DNA of 64,000 bases from Billgrantia tianxiuensis (GCF_009834345.1 NZ_CP035042.1:1364001-1428000), one strand, 5' to 3'. Shown: positions 1 through 9,150, numbered from the stretch's first letter. Numbers and translations: made by a program. The notes: generated from the sequence alone by a model not told the origin.

Positions 1-807
1 CATTATTTCGGCGGCTGTGTCTTGCTCCAAACGGTGCAATCGGGCTAAGCGCCGATCCAATTTTCGGTCACGGGCGTGGAAGCCCAAGTAACTGCGCTTT
101 ACCCGACCGTGCCTGATCAGGTGAGACACCACCCACTTGGCCGTGTTAGCAGGTATGGCGAAGCCGATCCCTTGGGCAGCGGTAATGATGGCTGTGTTGA
201 TGCCGATCACGCGCCCTCTCGAGTCCAGCAGCGGACCACCAGAGTTTCCGGGGTTCAGGGGGGCGGTGTGCTGGATGACGTTTTCGATAAGTCGTCCATT
301 CTGACTCCGGAAGGCGCGTCCGAGGGCGCTTATGACACCGGTGGAAACGGTCGACTCGAAACCCAGCGGATTGCCCATGGCAATAACCAACTGCCCAACA
401 CGAAGTTGGCTGGAGTCTCCCAGCGTGGCGTAGGGGAGAGCGGTGGCCTCGGCCCGTAGAACAGCCAAATCGGTGTCGGGGTCTCGACCCACCACTGCAG
501 CTGTGGTTTTTTGTCCGCTGGTAAAAACCGTCCTCAGTTGTTTGCTTTTGCCGACCACGTGGCTGTTGGTCAGCAGATAGCCATCCGGAGCAAGGATGAA
601 GCCCGAGCCTGCGCCTTGTTGCTCGACACCGCCATGGCTCGGGTTACCACTAGTGAAGAGGCTGACCACAGCGGGACCCACCGCGTCCACTACGGCGATG
701 ACGGCTCGCGAGTAGGCGTCGAGCATCTCGACCTCGGGAGTCGTCTGCGGGCTCACTTCATGACAAGCGTGGCCCTTTTCTTCGCCTAGCTCCTCGTCGG
801 GTAGCAT
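1..807 (-). CDS. Trypsin-like (S1C/HtrA-type) serine protease, 3' end beyond window
   Basis: Reading leftwards from an ATG at 807 gives an uninterrupted frame of 269 codons that runs off the left edge. The chymotrypsin-fold triad is visible: His in LLTNSHVVG, Asp in DPDTDLAVLRA and Ser in PLNPGNSGGPLLD, with the GIGFAIP strand after it. This is the layout of HtrA/DegP-type and other S1C proteases. No clear signal peptide precedes the protease domain (the protein begins MLPDEELGEEKG), so the catalytic part may be cytoplasmic. Whether a PDZ domain follows cannot be seen; the visible tail (HARDRKLDRRLARLHRL) is Arg-rich and leads towards where one would start. Start choice: an in-frame stop lies just upstream (about 834), so the ATG at 807 or a later GTG must be used. 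Family assignment is secure; substrate is unknown. Confidence 0.85.
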   Translation of the reverse strand, partial: MLPDEELGEEKGHACHEVSPQTTPEVEMLDAYSRAVIAVVDAVGPAVVSLFTSGNPSHGGVEQQGAGSGFILAPDGYLLTNSHVVGKSKQLRTVFTSGQKTTAAVVGRDPDTDLAVLRAEATALPYATLGDSSQLRVGQLVIAMGNPLGFESTVSTGVISALGRAFRSQNGRLIENVIQHTAPLNPGNSGGPLLDSRGRVIGINTAIITAAQGIGFAIPANTAKWVVSHLIRHGRVKRSYLGFHARDRKLDRRLARLHRLEQDTAAEIM

Positions 808-1081
808 GATTGACGCTGCCTCACTCCCAGTGCCTGTTCTGGTTCACGTATTTGGCTTGCTTCCTTCTCCTTGCGGACATACATATTGATGTAGCGCTTC
901 TCGTCATCCTCGTCGAGTGCAGGACACGAATCTAAGTCGTCAGGTGAGCTTGGTTGTGCGATTCAGACTTGAATCGCCAGTTCCTGGGAGGCCGGATGGT
1001 CGTGCATCATGGATTCGCAGCAGCCCCGTTTCCGTCTTCCTGCATACGGACTCCGGCCTATCCACGGGATCGACAGGCGCC

Positions 1082-1369
1082 ATGACCAGGCGACTGTTCA
1101 CGAACGGTAGCGCCAGCCTGCGGCGTACCGTTATCGCTTTCCTGAAGCGGCACCTGCGTTCCTGGTATGTCGGGCTGGTGCTGTTGTTGGGCCTGGTGCT
1201 CGTCGTTACCCATCTCGGCGAACTGGAAAGCTTTGCTCGCTTGGCACGCAATGCCGAGCCACGCTGGCTGTTCGTGCCCCTGCAAGGGAGTCTGCTGGCG
1301 TTCATGCTCATGCTGCTCGCCGCTTACCTGGTATGCACCGAGATGACCAAGAGGCGTTTCTTTCGTTGA
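1082..1369 (+). pseudogene. Chimeric membrane relic: UPF0104-like N-terminus joined to a P-type-ATPase-like last helix
   Basis: A 95-codon frame from the ATG at 1082. The first ~60 residues (a basic start, one long hydrophobic helix, then THLGELESFARLARNAEPRW) resemble the beginning of the UPF0104/lysylphosphatidylglycerol-synthase membrane family, which normally has about 300 residues. The remaining ~35 residues (hydrophobic helix ending AAYLVCTEMTKRRFFR) look instead like the final helix and basic tail of a cation P-type ATPase. The simplest reading is a deletion that fused two former neighbours. The frame is open further upstream to 917, but that part has no family resemblance. The ATPase gene that follows lies on the opposite strand and has its own C-terminus, so this tail is a second, separate relic. 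Whether the product is made is unknown. Between 808 and 1081 I see no convincing gene. Confidence 0.45.
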
Positions 1370-1396
1370 AGCAAGCATTGCAGTAGTGCCGCGGCT

Positions 1397-3869
1397 TCAA
1401 GCGCGCGGCTCTCGCCGCCACAGGCCCAGGCGTACCAGCAGGGCGGCGAGCAGCCCGCCGCCCAATACCAGTAGCCAATCTTCCAGGTGCAGCGGTTGCA
1501 GATGCAGCAATGTGCCCAGCCCGGGGGTGTGGACGAGCAGGGCCGACAGGGCAGGGGAATAACCACCATGAGCCATGCCGCGATGTTGTGCAGGCTGCTC
1601 AACGCTGCTGTGATACCGGCCCCGGCGAAGATCAGCGAGAGCAGCGCCACGGTCCTGGCATGGTCGACGGCGTAGTCGGCTCCGAGGCTATTCAAGTACG
1701 TACTCGTGACCACCAGGGTCACTACTGCGCCCACTGCCAGGATGACCCACCACTCGCGCCGATCGAAGAAGCGCGGCTGAGTTCCTTTCGCTGGGGGTGG
1801 CCCCATGGCATGAGCCGACGGCAGGTTCTGAAACACCAGCAGCGCGGTGGGGTGAATGATCAGTTCCAGCCATACGATGTGAATCGGCAGGTAGAGCAGG
1901 GGATAGCCCAGCATCGGGATCAAAGCGGCAGTGATCACCAGCGGAATGTGCACCATCAGCAGGTACTGGAAGCTCAGCTGCAGATTGGTGAACAGGCGGC
2001 GCCCCTCGGCGATGGCCCCGACGATGCTGCCGAAGTCGTCGTCAAGCAGCACGATGGCCGATACTTCCCGGGCGCTGCGGGTACCGCGCTCCCCCATGGC
2101 GATGCCGATGTCGGCGGCCTGCAGGGCGGGTACGTCATTGACCCCGTCGCCGGTCACCGCAACGACTTCGCCGCCGGCCTGTAGGGCGCGCACCAGGGCC
2201 AGCTTCTGTGCCGGCAGGGTTCGCGCGACGATGTCGATCCCGCTGGCGACGGGCTCGCCGCGCGCTATTTGTGCCGCGAGTTCGTCTCCCGTGATCAGCT
2301 GCGGTTGCTCACCGCCAAGCCCCAGCTCACGCGCGATGGCGATAGCCGTACCGGGATGATCTCCGGTGACCATGATGACGCGGATGCCTGCCGCCCGGCA
2401 GGCCGCAATGGCCTCCGGAACCCCCTGGCGCACCGGGTCCTCGAAGGCCAGCAGCCCGGCGAAGTTCAGCCCCCGATCTGGTTCGCCCCCGTCCAGGCCT
2501 CGCTGGTGAGCGTGCGGTAAGCGCAGCCGATCACCTTGTGGCCGTCATTGCTATAGGCTTCCACCGCCGCCAGCCAGTCGCGCCGTTCGGCCTCCGGCAG
2601 CTCGCAGAGACCCAGCACCACTTCCGGCGCACCCTTGACCGCGACCAGCAGGCCATCCTCCTGCTCGCTCACCATGGTCGCCTTGCGCCGGTCCTCGGTG
2701 AACGGGAAACGAGCCAGTATGTGCTGCTCCACTGGCGGCGGGCAGTTCGACAGCACTGCCTCGTCCAGCGGGTCGCCGCTGTCGGCCTGGGAAGCGGCTG
2801 CCGCCAGCGTTTGCAAGCGTTGCTCGCTGATATTCGACATCGGGAGCAGGTGCGTCAGCCTCAGCCGTCCTTCGGTGAGAGTGCCCGTCTTGTCCGAGCA
2901 GACACAGCTCACGCGGCCGATGCTCTCCACCACCAGGCTGCGCCGAACCAGGGCGCGTCGCCGGGCGAGGCGATAGACGCCCACGCCGAGAAAGAAGGTG
3001 AGCACCACGGGAAACTCTTCAGGCAGAGCGGCGATGGCCAGGGTCAGCGCGCTGAGCAGGGCGTCCACGAGGCCGTGCCCCTGGTGATAGCGCAGCCACG
3101 CCAGCGCCAGGCAGAAGACGATGGCCGCAACGATCAGCACCTTGACCAGGTGTGCCACCGAGCGTTGCAACGGGGTCTGGGCGTGGGGGCCCGCAACCGC
3201 CGAGCGTACCACTTCGCCATAGAGGGTTTCGGCGCCCGTCAGGGTGACGCGCAGCCAGGCGTGTCCCGTCAGCTGACGGGTGCCGGCCATACCCCAATAC
3301 ACATCCTCGACCGCCGTCTCACGGATGTGGGAAAACAACCCCTGCTCCACCACCTGCTTGCGTACCGGCCAGGCCTCACCCGTGAGCGTGGATTCATCCA
3401 CTTGCAGCTCTTCACCCGCGACGATCAGGCCATCGGCCGGAAAGAATTCACCGGAACGCACCAGAACCAAGTCGCCTGGCACCAGCGTCTCGGCCGGCAC
3501 GGTCCGCTGCGAACCGTCGCGCAGCACCCTGGCCGTGGTCGCGAGCCGACCGCTGAGCCCTTCCACCGACGCCTGAGTGCGCCGGTGCAGGTAGGCGTCC
3601 ATGCCGAACAGCGGCACGAGAGCCAGCAGCATGATCAGCGCCTCGGTGTAGCTGCCGATGAGCATGAACAGTGCGCCCGTAGCCAGCAGGAACCACAGCA
3701 TCGGGTCACGCAGCGTATCCGCCAGGGTGGTGCGCCAGCCGCTGCGTACTCCTGGGATGATGACATTGAGGCCGTAGCGAGCGCTCCGCGCCTGGGCTTC
3801 GGCCGCGCCCAGCCCTTGCCGTGGATCGACAAGCCCGTCCAGCCGCTGCATGGGTACGCTGCGCCGCAC
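1397..3869 (-). CDS. P-type cation-transporting ATPase (P2-like), two apparent frameshifts
   Basis: A membrane cation pump that would couple ATP hydrolysis to ion transport. In order: N-terminal cation-ATPase domain, first helix pair, actuator domain with the TGE loop (VDESTLTGEAWPV), the M4 motif ALPEEFPVVLT, the phosphorylation site SDKTGTLTEG, the hinge TGDGVNDVPAL, and C-terminal helices ending WLLVLGGGLLAALLVRLGL. PEEFPVVL and the overall order suit a P2 (Ca/Mg-type) pump; the ion cannot be named. The GTG start at 3869 has AGGAGG six bases upstream. The frame breaks near 2500 and near 1565. In each case one extra G/C in a short run restores the conserved sequence, so I treat these as sequence errors and the gene as about 820 codons. 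If the breaks are real it is a pseudogene. Confidence 0.8.
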
Positions 3870-4103
3870 CTGATTCCTCCTGTGCCGGACAGCCCCGCTT
3901 CCGGCGATGCGGGGCTACTCTTACCACTTATACGCCAGGTTCGACGTCCCTACCTCGTGCCGCCCCGCTGCCGGAATTTATCCGGATCAAGAGTGAGTGG
4001 GGGCCGTATTCAAACGTGCCGGAGGTAAGTAAGCACTGACTGGGGGCTTGCCGTGCGAGCTTGGCTCACTCGGTTCGTTTCAATCCGCCCTGGAGCGTCC
4101 GGA

Positions 4104-4652
4104 ATGAAGACTCAGTACTACACCGCCACGAGCCTCGACGGCTTCATCGCCACCGAAGTCGATTCCCTGGATTGGCTCTTCCCGCTGGGGGACATCAACG
4201 ATACGAGCTACTCCGCCTTCTTTGCAGAGGTCGGGGCGCTGGCCATGGGCTCCACCACCTATGAGTGGATGTTGCGCCATTCGCAAAAAGTCGCCGAGGA
4301 AACCGGCTTGGCATGGCCCTATACGCAGCCCACCTGGGTCTTCTCGAGCCGAAAGCTGCCGAGCATCGAGGGTGGGGATATTCGCTTCGTGCAGGGCAGC
4401 GTCGCGCCCGTTCATGCCGAGATGGTGAGAGCGGCAGGTGGGAAGAATCTCTGGATCGTGGGCGGTGGCGATCTGGCCGGCCAATTCCATGACGCCGGCT
4501 TGCTGGACGAAATTCTCGTACAGGTGGGCTCAGTCACCCTGGGCAGCGGCAAGCCGCTGTTTCCACGCCGCATCACTAACCCGCCGCTGGAGCTGGTCTC
4601 CGTCCGCCAGGTGGGCACGGGCTTTGCGGAGCTGTGCTACAGGGTGCCGTAA
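4104..4652 (+). CDS. RibD C-terminal/dihydrofolate-reductase-like protein
   Basis: 182 residues. It starts MKTQYYTATSLDGFIAT, the typical first strand of the RibD C-terminal/DHFR-like fold, continues through the GSTTYEWML region, and has the NAD(P)H-loop motif NLWIVGGGDLAGQF and the late DEILVQVGSVTLGSGKPLF strand. These stand-alone reductases bind NAD(P)H; most have unknown substrates and are unlikely to be the cell's main DHFR. I prefer the ATG at 4104 to an in-frame upstream start at 4053, because the family begins at this Met and GGAG lies nine bases before it. It has no operon partner: the next genes run the other way. Confidence 0.85.
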   Translation: MKTQYYTATSLDGFIATEVDSLDWLFPLGDINDTSYSAFFAEVGALAMGSTTYEWMLRHSQKVAEETGLAWPYTQPTWVFSSRKLPSIEGGDIRFVQGSVAPVHAEMVRAAGGKNLWIVGGGDLAGQFHDAGLLDEILVQVGSVTLGSGKPLFPRRITNPPLELVSVRQVGTGFAELCYRVP

Positions 4653-4671
4653 GCCAGATGAACGCTGCTCT

Positions 4672-4878
4672 TCAGATCATCAACGCCCGGTTGTGCTCCA
4701 GCTGACGCTGGGCTTCGGCCAGCGTGTGGGTTTTGCCACTCCAGGGCAGACGCTCGCCTGCCTGGCGGAGGTGGTACTCGACCTGGCATCGGTCCTCGTC
4801 GTCCAGGATCTCGTAGCGGTGGATCTGGTCGCCGAACTCGTTACACCACCAGTCATCAGGAAATTTGGTCCAGTTCAT
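4672..4878 (-). CDS. Small hypothetical protein (68 aa), second gene of a two-gene unit
   Basis: Unrecognised. A soluble, acidic, Trp-rich small protein (MNWTKFPDDWWCNEFGD at its start). A perfect GGAGGTGA Shine-Dalgarno sits about eight bases before the ATG and includes the TGA stop of the preceding small gene, so translation is probably coupled. The strong ribosome site and tight spacing support a real gene. No TM segment or signal peptide. Its function cannot be inferred from the sequence. Confidence 0.6.
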   Translation of the reverse strand: MNWTKFPDDWWCNEFGDQIHRYEILDDEDRCQVEYHLRQAGERLPWSGKTHTLAEAQRQLEHNRALMI

Positions 4879-4882
4879 GGCG

Positions 4883-5065
4883 TCACCTCCACTGGCGCAT
4901 CAGCGCCAGGATTCTCCAGTTCACTTCAGCGCGCTTGCACTCGGCTTTGATCTCGTGTGCTCGGCGGGCTTCATGGCGCCAAAGCGCCTCTCCATCCACT
5001 AGGCACTGCCGGAGTCGTTGCCGCCCAGATACACTAATCGTGCATTTGGTAACATTTGGTTTCAT
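4883..5065 (-). CDS. Small basic hypothetical protein (60 aa), likely leaderless mRNA
   Basis: Unrecognised 60-residue protein, rich in Arg/Lys (net strongly basic) and mostly helical in appearance (QCLVDGEALWRHEARRAHEI). Its stop codon lies inside the Shine-Dalgarno of the next small gene, four bases upstream of that gene's start, so the two form a unit. No Shine-Dalgarno is seen before its own ATG; instead a TATACT box ends seven bases before it, which points to a leaderless transcript. Basic charge and small size would suit a nucleic-acid-binding protein, but that is only a guess. Confidence 0.5.
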   Translation of the reverse strand: MKPNVTKCTISVSGRQRLRQCLVDGEALWRHEARRAHEIKAECKRAEVNWRILALMRQWR

Positions 5066-5072
5066 TTAGCCT

Positions 5073-5103
5073 AGTATAAAGTTTATCGGCTTGCCCATCC
5101 CAA
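5073..5103 (-). promoter_or_regulatory. Sigma-70-type promoter, probably leaderless
   Basis: On the minus strand TATACT (5078-5073) is a good -10 box, with TTGGGA (5103-5098) as a weak -35 at 19-bp spacing. The -10 ends seven bases before the ATG at 5065, so transcription would begin at or next to the start codon. Confidence 0.5.
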
Positions 5104-5196
5104 TCTTGAGCATTTTTTTGCGAGGCCTTGGAAGGGCACAGCGGCGCTGCGTGGGGCCACGCCGTGGCCTCCGCGCAGAGCGCCAAACCTCCACCC

Positions 5197-5634
5197 TCAG
5201 GTAGGGTGATTCAGAATGGCGTCGATTTCCGCTGTATCGAAATAGAAGGGCGTACCTTCAACCAGTAAGCCGTTCTCAAACCTCAATATTTGTGAAAATG
5301 GCTGTGTGACTGTTCTCCCAGTTGCTCGGGCTGTCAGATGCAAGGTGCACGACACGTACAGCTTGGCTGGAGAGCCGGCATGGCTCAAATCCTCCACTGC
5401 CACCTTGCTGAATGCTTTGTTCATTTGCTGCATCAACCCGGCGATACCTTCCAAGCCTAGCCAGTCGCCTGAGTACGGGAGTGATGTCGGCTCGTGGACG
5501 ACAACATCGGGGTGAAAAGCATCTGCTAATAGGCGAATGTCTTTTGACTCCGATTGCATAAAAGCCATCTCCACCTGGAACATTCTTTCGAGCATCTGCC
5601 TAGTAGAAAGCGATTCTTCTTGGCTGGTTTTCAT
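5197..5634 (-). CDS. NTF2/SnoaL-like protein
   Basis: 145 residues of the nuclear-transport-factor-2 cone fold: an N-terminal helical stretch (LSTRQMLERMFQVEMAFM), then DAFHPDVVVHEPTSLPYSGDW, LEGIAGLMQQM and late strands (SQILRFENGLLVEG). The family includes cyclases, isomerases and ligand-binding proteins, so no reaction can be assigned. The ATG at 5634 has GAGGG seven bases upstream; the frame is open to 5820, but the extension is low-complexity and has no such site. The gene stands alone between the small-ORF unit and a divergent membrane-protein gene. Confidence 0.75.
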   Translation of the reverse strand: MKTSQEESLSTRQMLERMFQVEMAFMQSESKDIRLLADAFHPDVVVHEPTSLPYSGDWLGLEGIAGLMQQMNKAFSKVAVEDLSHAGSPAKLYVSCTLHLTARATGRTVTQPFSQILRFENGLLVEGTPFYFDTAEIDAILNHPT

Positions 5635-5919
5635 AACGCCCTCGGCTGTATATGAATGACAATAAGAAAATACTGGCCCCGCCGATGGGGCGACTATCCG
5701 TTTATTGCCGCCAAACTGAGATCTGAAGCGAGCAGTACGGCTTGGTAATATTGGCTTGCTACTGTTTTGGGCTGCGGTCATGACGCTCAGATCATCCGTC
5801 GTGTTTCGGGCCTGAGCCAAGCGGCGCTACCGCAAGCCACAGCAGGTTAGTAAGCACTGACTGGAGGGGCTGGACTCGCTTCGCTATGCTGAGGCGAAAT
5901 CGATGCCAGGGAATCGGCC

Positions 5920-6438
5920 ATGCTGATCGAGATAATAAGAAATACGCCGCGTTGGGTTTTCCTGCTCTTCATCGTGCTGCTTGTGATGGGCTATCAGCAG
6001 AGCAGGGACCGCACCGCCAGCCGACGCAATATCACCATCCTGCCGGCCGTCTTCCTCGCCCTGGCGTTATACGGCGTCGTCTCCGCATTCGGCGCCGACC
6101 CTGTCGGCTTGGCGCTCTGGGCACTCGGCGTCACCCTCTCCGTGGCGCTTCATATCAAGCTCGCCATCCCCAGGGGAGTATGCTTCTCTCCCGAACACCA
6201 AACCTTCCACCTGCCGGGTAGCTGGCAGCCGCTAGTTATCATGCTGGCCATCTTCTTCTCCAAGTACACGGTGGAAGTGATCCGGGCACGACAGCTTCCG
6301 GTCGCCGATACGGTCATGTTCACCGCCACCGTCAGCCTGCTCTACGGACTATTCAGCGGCGTGTTTCTGGGCCGGGCACTGGTGATGTGGCGGGTTTCGC
6401 AGCTCGGCCGATCCGAGCGCATGAAGGAGCTGCGTTAA
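5920..6438 (+). CDS. Integral membrane protein, DUF6622-like
   Basis: 172 residues with five predicted membrane helices. The start is MLIEIIRNTPRWVFLLFIVL, and RASRRN-like basic loops separate the helices. Helix order and the opening ...NTPxWVFxLFxxLLxxG resemble the DUF6622 family of small bacterial inner-membrane proteins of unknown function. The protein ends with a basic cytoplasmic tail. It is followed after about 100 bp by a run of small plus-strand genes but is not clearly in their operon. Confidence 0.7.
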   Translation: MLIEIIRNTPRWVFLLFIVLLVMGYQQSRDRTASRRNITILPAVFLALALYGVVSAFGADPVGLALWALGVTLSVALHIKLAIPRGVCFSPEHQTFHLPGSWQPLVIMLAIFFSKYTVEVIRARQLPVADTVMFTATVSLLYGLFSGVFLGRALVMWRVSQLGRSERMKELR

Positions 6439-6536
6439 CCACCCTTCGGTCGGGCCTTCTGCGCGATACCTGAAAAATACTGCACGTAACAAAAGCGTGT
6501 TTCACTCACATGGATTCACTTGGCGGAGCCATACCC

Positions 6537-6818
6537 ATGCCAGTCGTAACGACCATCGAGTTCCCCGGGGTAACCGCGTCCTCCTATGAGTCGCTCGGAG
6601 CCAGTCTGGCCTCCAAAGGAGCGCCGGTGGGCATTCTCTTCCATGCTTGTGGTGCTGTTTCCGGTGGCTGGCGCATCGTGGATGTGTGGCGCTCTGCAGA
6701 AGACTTCGACAGCTTCGTCGATGGAACGCTTCTACCAGCGGCGCGCGCCCTGGGGCTTCCCGAGCCGGTCCGTCGCGAGTGTTTCCCCGCGCATCATGCC
6801 GGGCAAGTCGTCTCGTGA
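6537..6818 (+). CDS. Small alpha/beta-barrel (ABM-like) hypothetical protein
   Basis: 93 residues. The pattern, a strand (PVVTTIEFPG), a helix, then FHACGAVSGGWRIVDVWRS followed by EDFDSFVDGTLLPAARALG, is that of stand-alone dimeric alpha/beta-barrel proteins related to antibiotic-biosynthesis monooxygenases. The GGWRIVDVWRSxExFDxF stretch is the most characteristic part. The ATG at 6537 has GGAG eight bases before it and is preferred to one at 6510. It sits 49 bp before a methyltransferase gene on the same strand. No substrate can be named. Confidence 0.65.
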   Translation: MPVVTTIEFPGVTASSYESLGASLASKGAPVGILFHACGAVSGGWRIVDVWRSAEDFDSFVDGTLLPAARALGLPEPVRRECFPAHHAGQVVS

Positions 6819-6867
6819 TGGCCCAATGCTCTCCTTTTACCGGGTTCGCTGACTAAGAGTGGAATCG

Positions 6868-7503
6868 ATGAAAAACGCCAGAGCGTTCTGGAACAGAAGT
6901 GCCGCGCGCTACGCCAAGAGCCCCATTCGCAACGTGAGCGCGTACGAAAAGAAGCTCGCCATCACCCAGGAGTACTTTCACCCGGATTCGACCGTGCTGG
7001 AGTTCGGCTGCGGTACGGGGAGCACGGCGATCATTCATGCGCCCCATGTCAGGGAGATTGTGGCTATCGATATCTCCGACAAGATGCTGGAGATCGCCGA
7101 GCGCAAGGCGCGAGATGCCGGGGTCGAGAACATCACCTTCCGGCAAGGCACTCTGGAAGAGGTAAAGCTGGAAGAGGCGAGCTTCGATGCCGTCCTGGGC
7201 CTCAACATTCTGCACCTGCTTGAAGACCTGGACGCGACACTAGCCAGGGTGCATTGCTTGCTCAAGCCCGGTGGTGTGTTCATTTCCAGTACCGTGTTGA
7301 TCGGCGACATCAACGTTCTGTTTCGTATGGCGATTCCACCCATGCAGCTGCTGGGGCTCGCTCCCTATGTGAATCGCTTCGACAAGCAGACGCTGATCGA
7401 TAAACTGATCGGCGCGGGGTTTTCCATCGAGCGGGAGTGGCAGCCTGGCAAGGCGACGGTATTCATCGTTGCCAGAAAGGGCGCTGACGCAGCCCTCCAA
7501 TAG
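6868..7503 (+). CDS. Class I SAM-dependent methyltransferase
   Basis: 211 residues with a Rossmann methyltransferase core: motif I VLEFGCGTGSTA, the acidic post-I residue in IVAIDISDKMLEIA, motif II around SFDAVLGLNILHLL, and motif III LLKPGGVFISSTV. Members of this family (Methyltransf_11/25 type) methylate small molecules or lipids; the acceptor is unknown. The ATG at 6868 has a GAGTGGA site upstream and is preferred to the Met three codons earlier. The SnoaL-like gene at 7524 follows after 20 bp and is probably co-transcribed. Confidence 0.85.
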   Translation: MKNARAFWNRSAARYAKSPIRNVSAYEKKLAITQEYFHPDSTVLEFGCGTGSTAIIHAPHVREIVAIDISDKMLEIAERKARDAGVENITFRQGTLEEVKLEEASFDAVLGLNILHLLEDLDATLARVHCLLKPGGVFISSTVLIGDINVLFRMAIPPMQLLGLAPYVNRFDKQTLIDKLIGAGFSIEREWQPGKATVFIVARKGADAALQ

Positions 7504-7523
7504 ATCCTGACCAAGAGGCGTAG

Positions 7524-7919
7524 ATGAACAAGTCCGAGCTATCGAACGTCTATCGAGACTATATCGCCTGTCTGAACAGGCAGGACTGGTCAACGTTGGG
7601 GCGCTTCGTGCATGAAAACGTCACGCATAACGGAGAGCATCTCGGGCTATCAGGCTACCGAAGCATGCTAGAGAGAGATTTCTCCGAGATTCCCGATCTG
7701 TCTTTCAACATCGAACTGCTAGTTTCCGACCCGCCCTACATAGCCAGCCGACTTCGCTTCGACTGCACGCCCAAGGAGAGGTTTCTTGGTCTGGATGTTG
7801 ATGGAAGAAGAGTCTCTTTTGCCGAGAATGTCTTCTATGAGTTCCGTGACAGAAAGATCGTGCAGGTATGGTCCGTCATCGACAAGGCGGCCATCGAGGC
7901 GCAGCTATTGCCTCCCTGA
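7524..7919 (+). CDS. SnoaL-like ester cyclase/polyketide-cyclase fold protein
   Basis: 131 residues of the NTF2-like SnoaL type: YRDYIACLNRQDW, FVHENVTHNGEHLGLSGY, RSMLERDFSEIPDL and the C-terminal FYEFRDRKIVQVWSVIDK, which is the family hallmark. No metal-binding or catalytic set is diagnostic, so the reaction is open. The gene begins 20 bp after the methyltransferase and likely shares its transcript. It is followed by about 260 bp without a gene before the NERD protein. Confidence 0.75.
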   Translation: MNKSELSNVYRDYIACLNRQDWSTLGRFVHENVTHNGEHLGLSGYRSMLERDFSEIPDLSFNIELLVSDPPYIASRLRFDCTPKERFLGLDVDGRRVSFAENVFYEFRDRKIVQVWSVIDKAAIEAQLLPP

Positions 7920-8180
7920 TGTCCTGAACTACCCCTTGACCCCGACGAGATGACGCACCTGGCTTCCGTGCCTCGACGGCTTCGTTCTCTGGCAACTGAG
8001 CAAGGGCTGGCTTAGCCGTATTGCGTAAGCCATTTCTTACATGCTGTAAGCGTTCTGCCTCACCGACACGACCAAGGTCAAATTTCAGGCTCGTTACGTA
8101 GATTTACACGCAGGATGGCGTTAGCGTGGGCTAAATAGACTGAAACAGCGGCCCTGCGCCGGAGCAGAGCGAGATGCGCC

Positions 8181-8952
8181 TTGGACTACACCTCGATCTT
8201 TTTTGAAGCCGTGCGCCCGCTGTGGTGGATTCTCCTCGTCGCGCTGGCGCTCGGCATCCTCAAGTCCCGCTGGTTCAAGGGCCTGTTCGGCGAGGCCTTC
8301 GTCAAGCTGATCGCCTGGGTGCGGCTGCCGGCGGATGAGTATCGGGGAATCCACAACGTCACGCTTGCCACGCTCGACGGCACCACACAGATCGACCACG
8401 TACTGGTTTCCCGCTACGGTATCTTCGTCATCGAAACCAAGCACATGACGGGCTGGATCTTCGGCAGCGAGAAACAGGCGCAGTGGACCCAGAAGCTCTA
8501 CCGCAAGACCTTCAAGTTCCAGAACCCGCTGCGCCAGAACTTCAAGCACGTGAAGGCGCTGGAAGCCCTGCTAGACGTGCCGTTGGAAGCCATCCATTCA
8601 GTGGTGGTCTTCTCGGGTAGTGCCGTCTTCAAGACCAAGATGCCAGACAACGTCACCATCGGTGGAGGCTACGTACGCTACATCAAGTCGTTCCGCGAGC
8701 CTGTGTTGAACGATTTTCAGGTTCAGGAAGCCTTGGAAAGAATCGAAACCGGCCGATTGGCACCTAGCCGTGAAACGCACCGCCGGCACGTCAAACAGCT
8801 CAAGGCCCGCTTCGAATCCAGCTCCGACCGAACCTGCCCGAAGTGCGGCAGCCATGGTACTGCGCACCGCGAAACGCGGCACAAACGCCGGCAACCGGTT
8901 CTGGGGATGCTCCGCCTATCCCAAGTGCCGGGAGGTGCAGGATGTGGCGTAG
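8181..8952 (+). CDS. NERD-domain protein with C-terminal topoisomerase-type zinc finger, one frameshift
   Basis: A TTG-started gene. An N-terminal membrane helix (WWILLVALALGIL) precedes a NERD domain (ITLATLDGTTQIDHVLVSRYGIF-like core, IETKHMTGWIFG, QKLYRKTFKFQNPLRQN, VVVFSG); these domains are related to restriction-endonuclease-like nucleases. The C-terminus is a topoisomerase-I-type zinc ribbon: CPKC before the break and FWGCSAYPKCREV after it. The frame breaks at about 8852 in GGCAGCCATGG; one more C gives CPKCGSPMVLRTAKRG, the expected ribbon, so I place the true end at 8952 rather than the longer unnatural reading to 9035. The role is unknown; DNA processing or defence is plausible from the domains. 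Confidence 0.8.
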
Positions 8953-8977
8953 GGCCGGGTAACTGCATCGTGCAGTT

Positions 8978-9150
8978 GTTGCTCAAGATTCGGCTACGCA
9001 AGCCGATGACTCATATAGCAAGCCAAAGTAAATAAATGGCTCAAATCGGATTCCAATGTCATCCGGTGAAGGCATGTAGGCGACCTTGGCTCGCCATGGA
9101 AGGGGGCTGATTAACAGCATCTCCTGGCGGTAGCGTGCCTGAACGTCTGG
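8978..9150. repeat. Diverged direct repeat, copy A (integron-integrase downstream flank)
   Basis: This stretch and 13311-13460 share CTCAAGATTCGG near the left, a GCCGATG block, GGATTC, AGGGGGCTG, and near the right CCTGGCGGTAGCGTGCC followed by GAA. Each copy lies directly beside a broken integron-integrase remnant on the minus strand, in the same orientation, so the two regions appear to be diverged copies of one integrase-plus-flank segment. Confidence 0.6.

Noticed and set aside
808-1081. A minus-strand frame (about 860-950) reading LDEDDEKRYINMYVRKEKEA
   Set aside because: Its composition looks protein-like, but no start codon with a ribosome site precedes it and it ends inside the protease gene's start region.
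2538-4028. A 496-codon plus-strand frame opposite the P-type ATPase
   Set aside because: Antisense shadow; no motif, and the ATPase motifs on the other strand are unmistakable.
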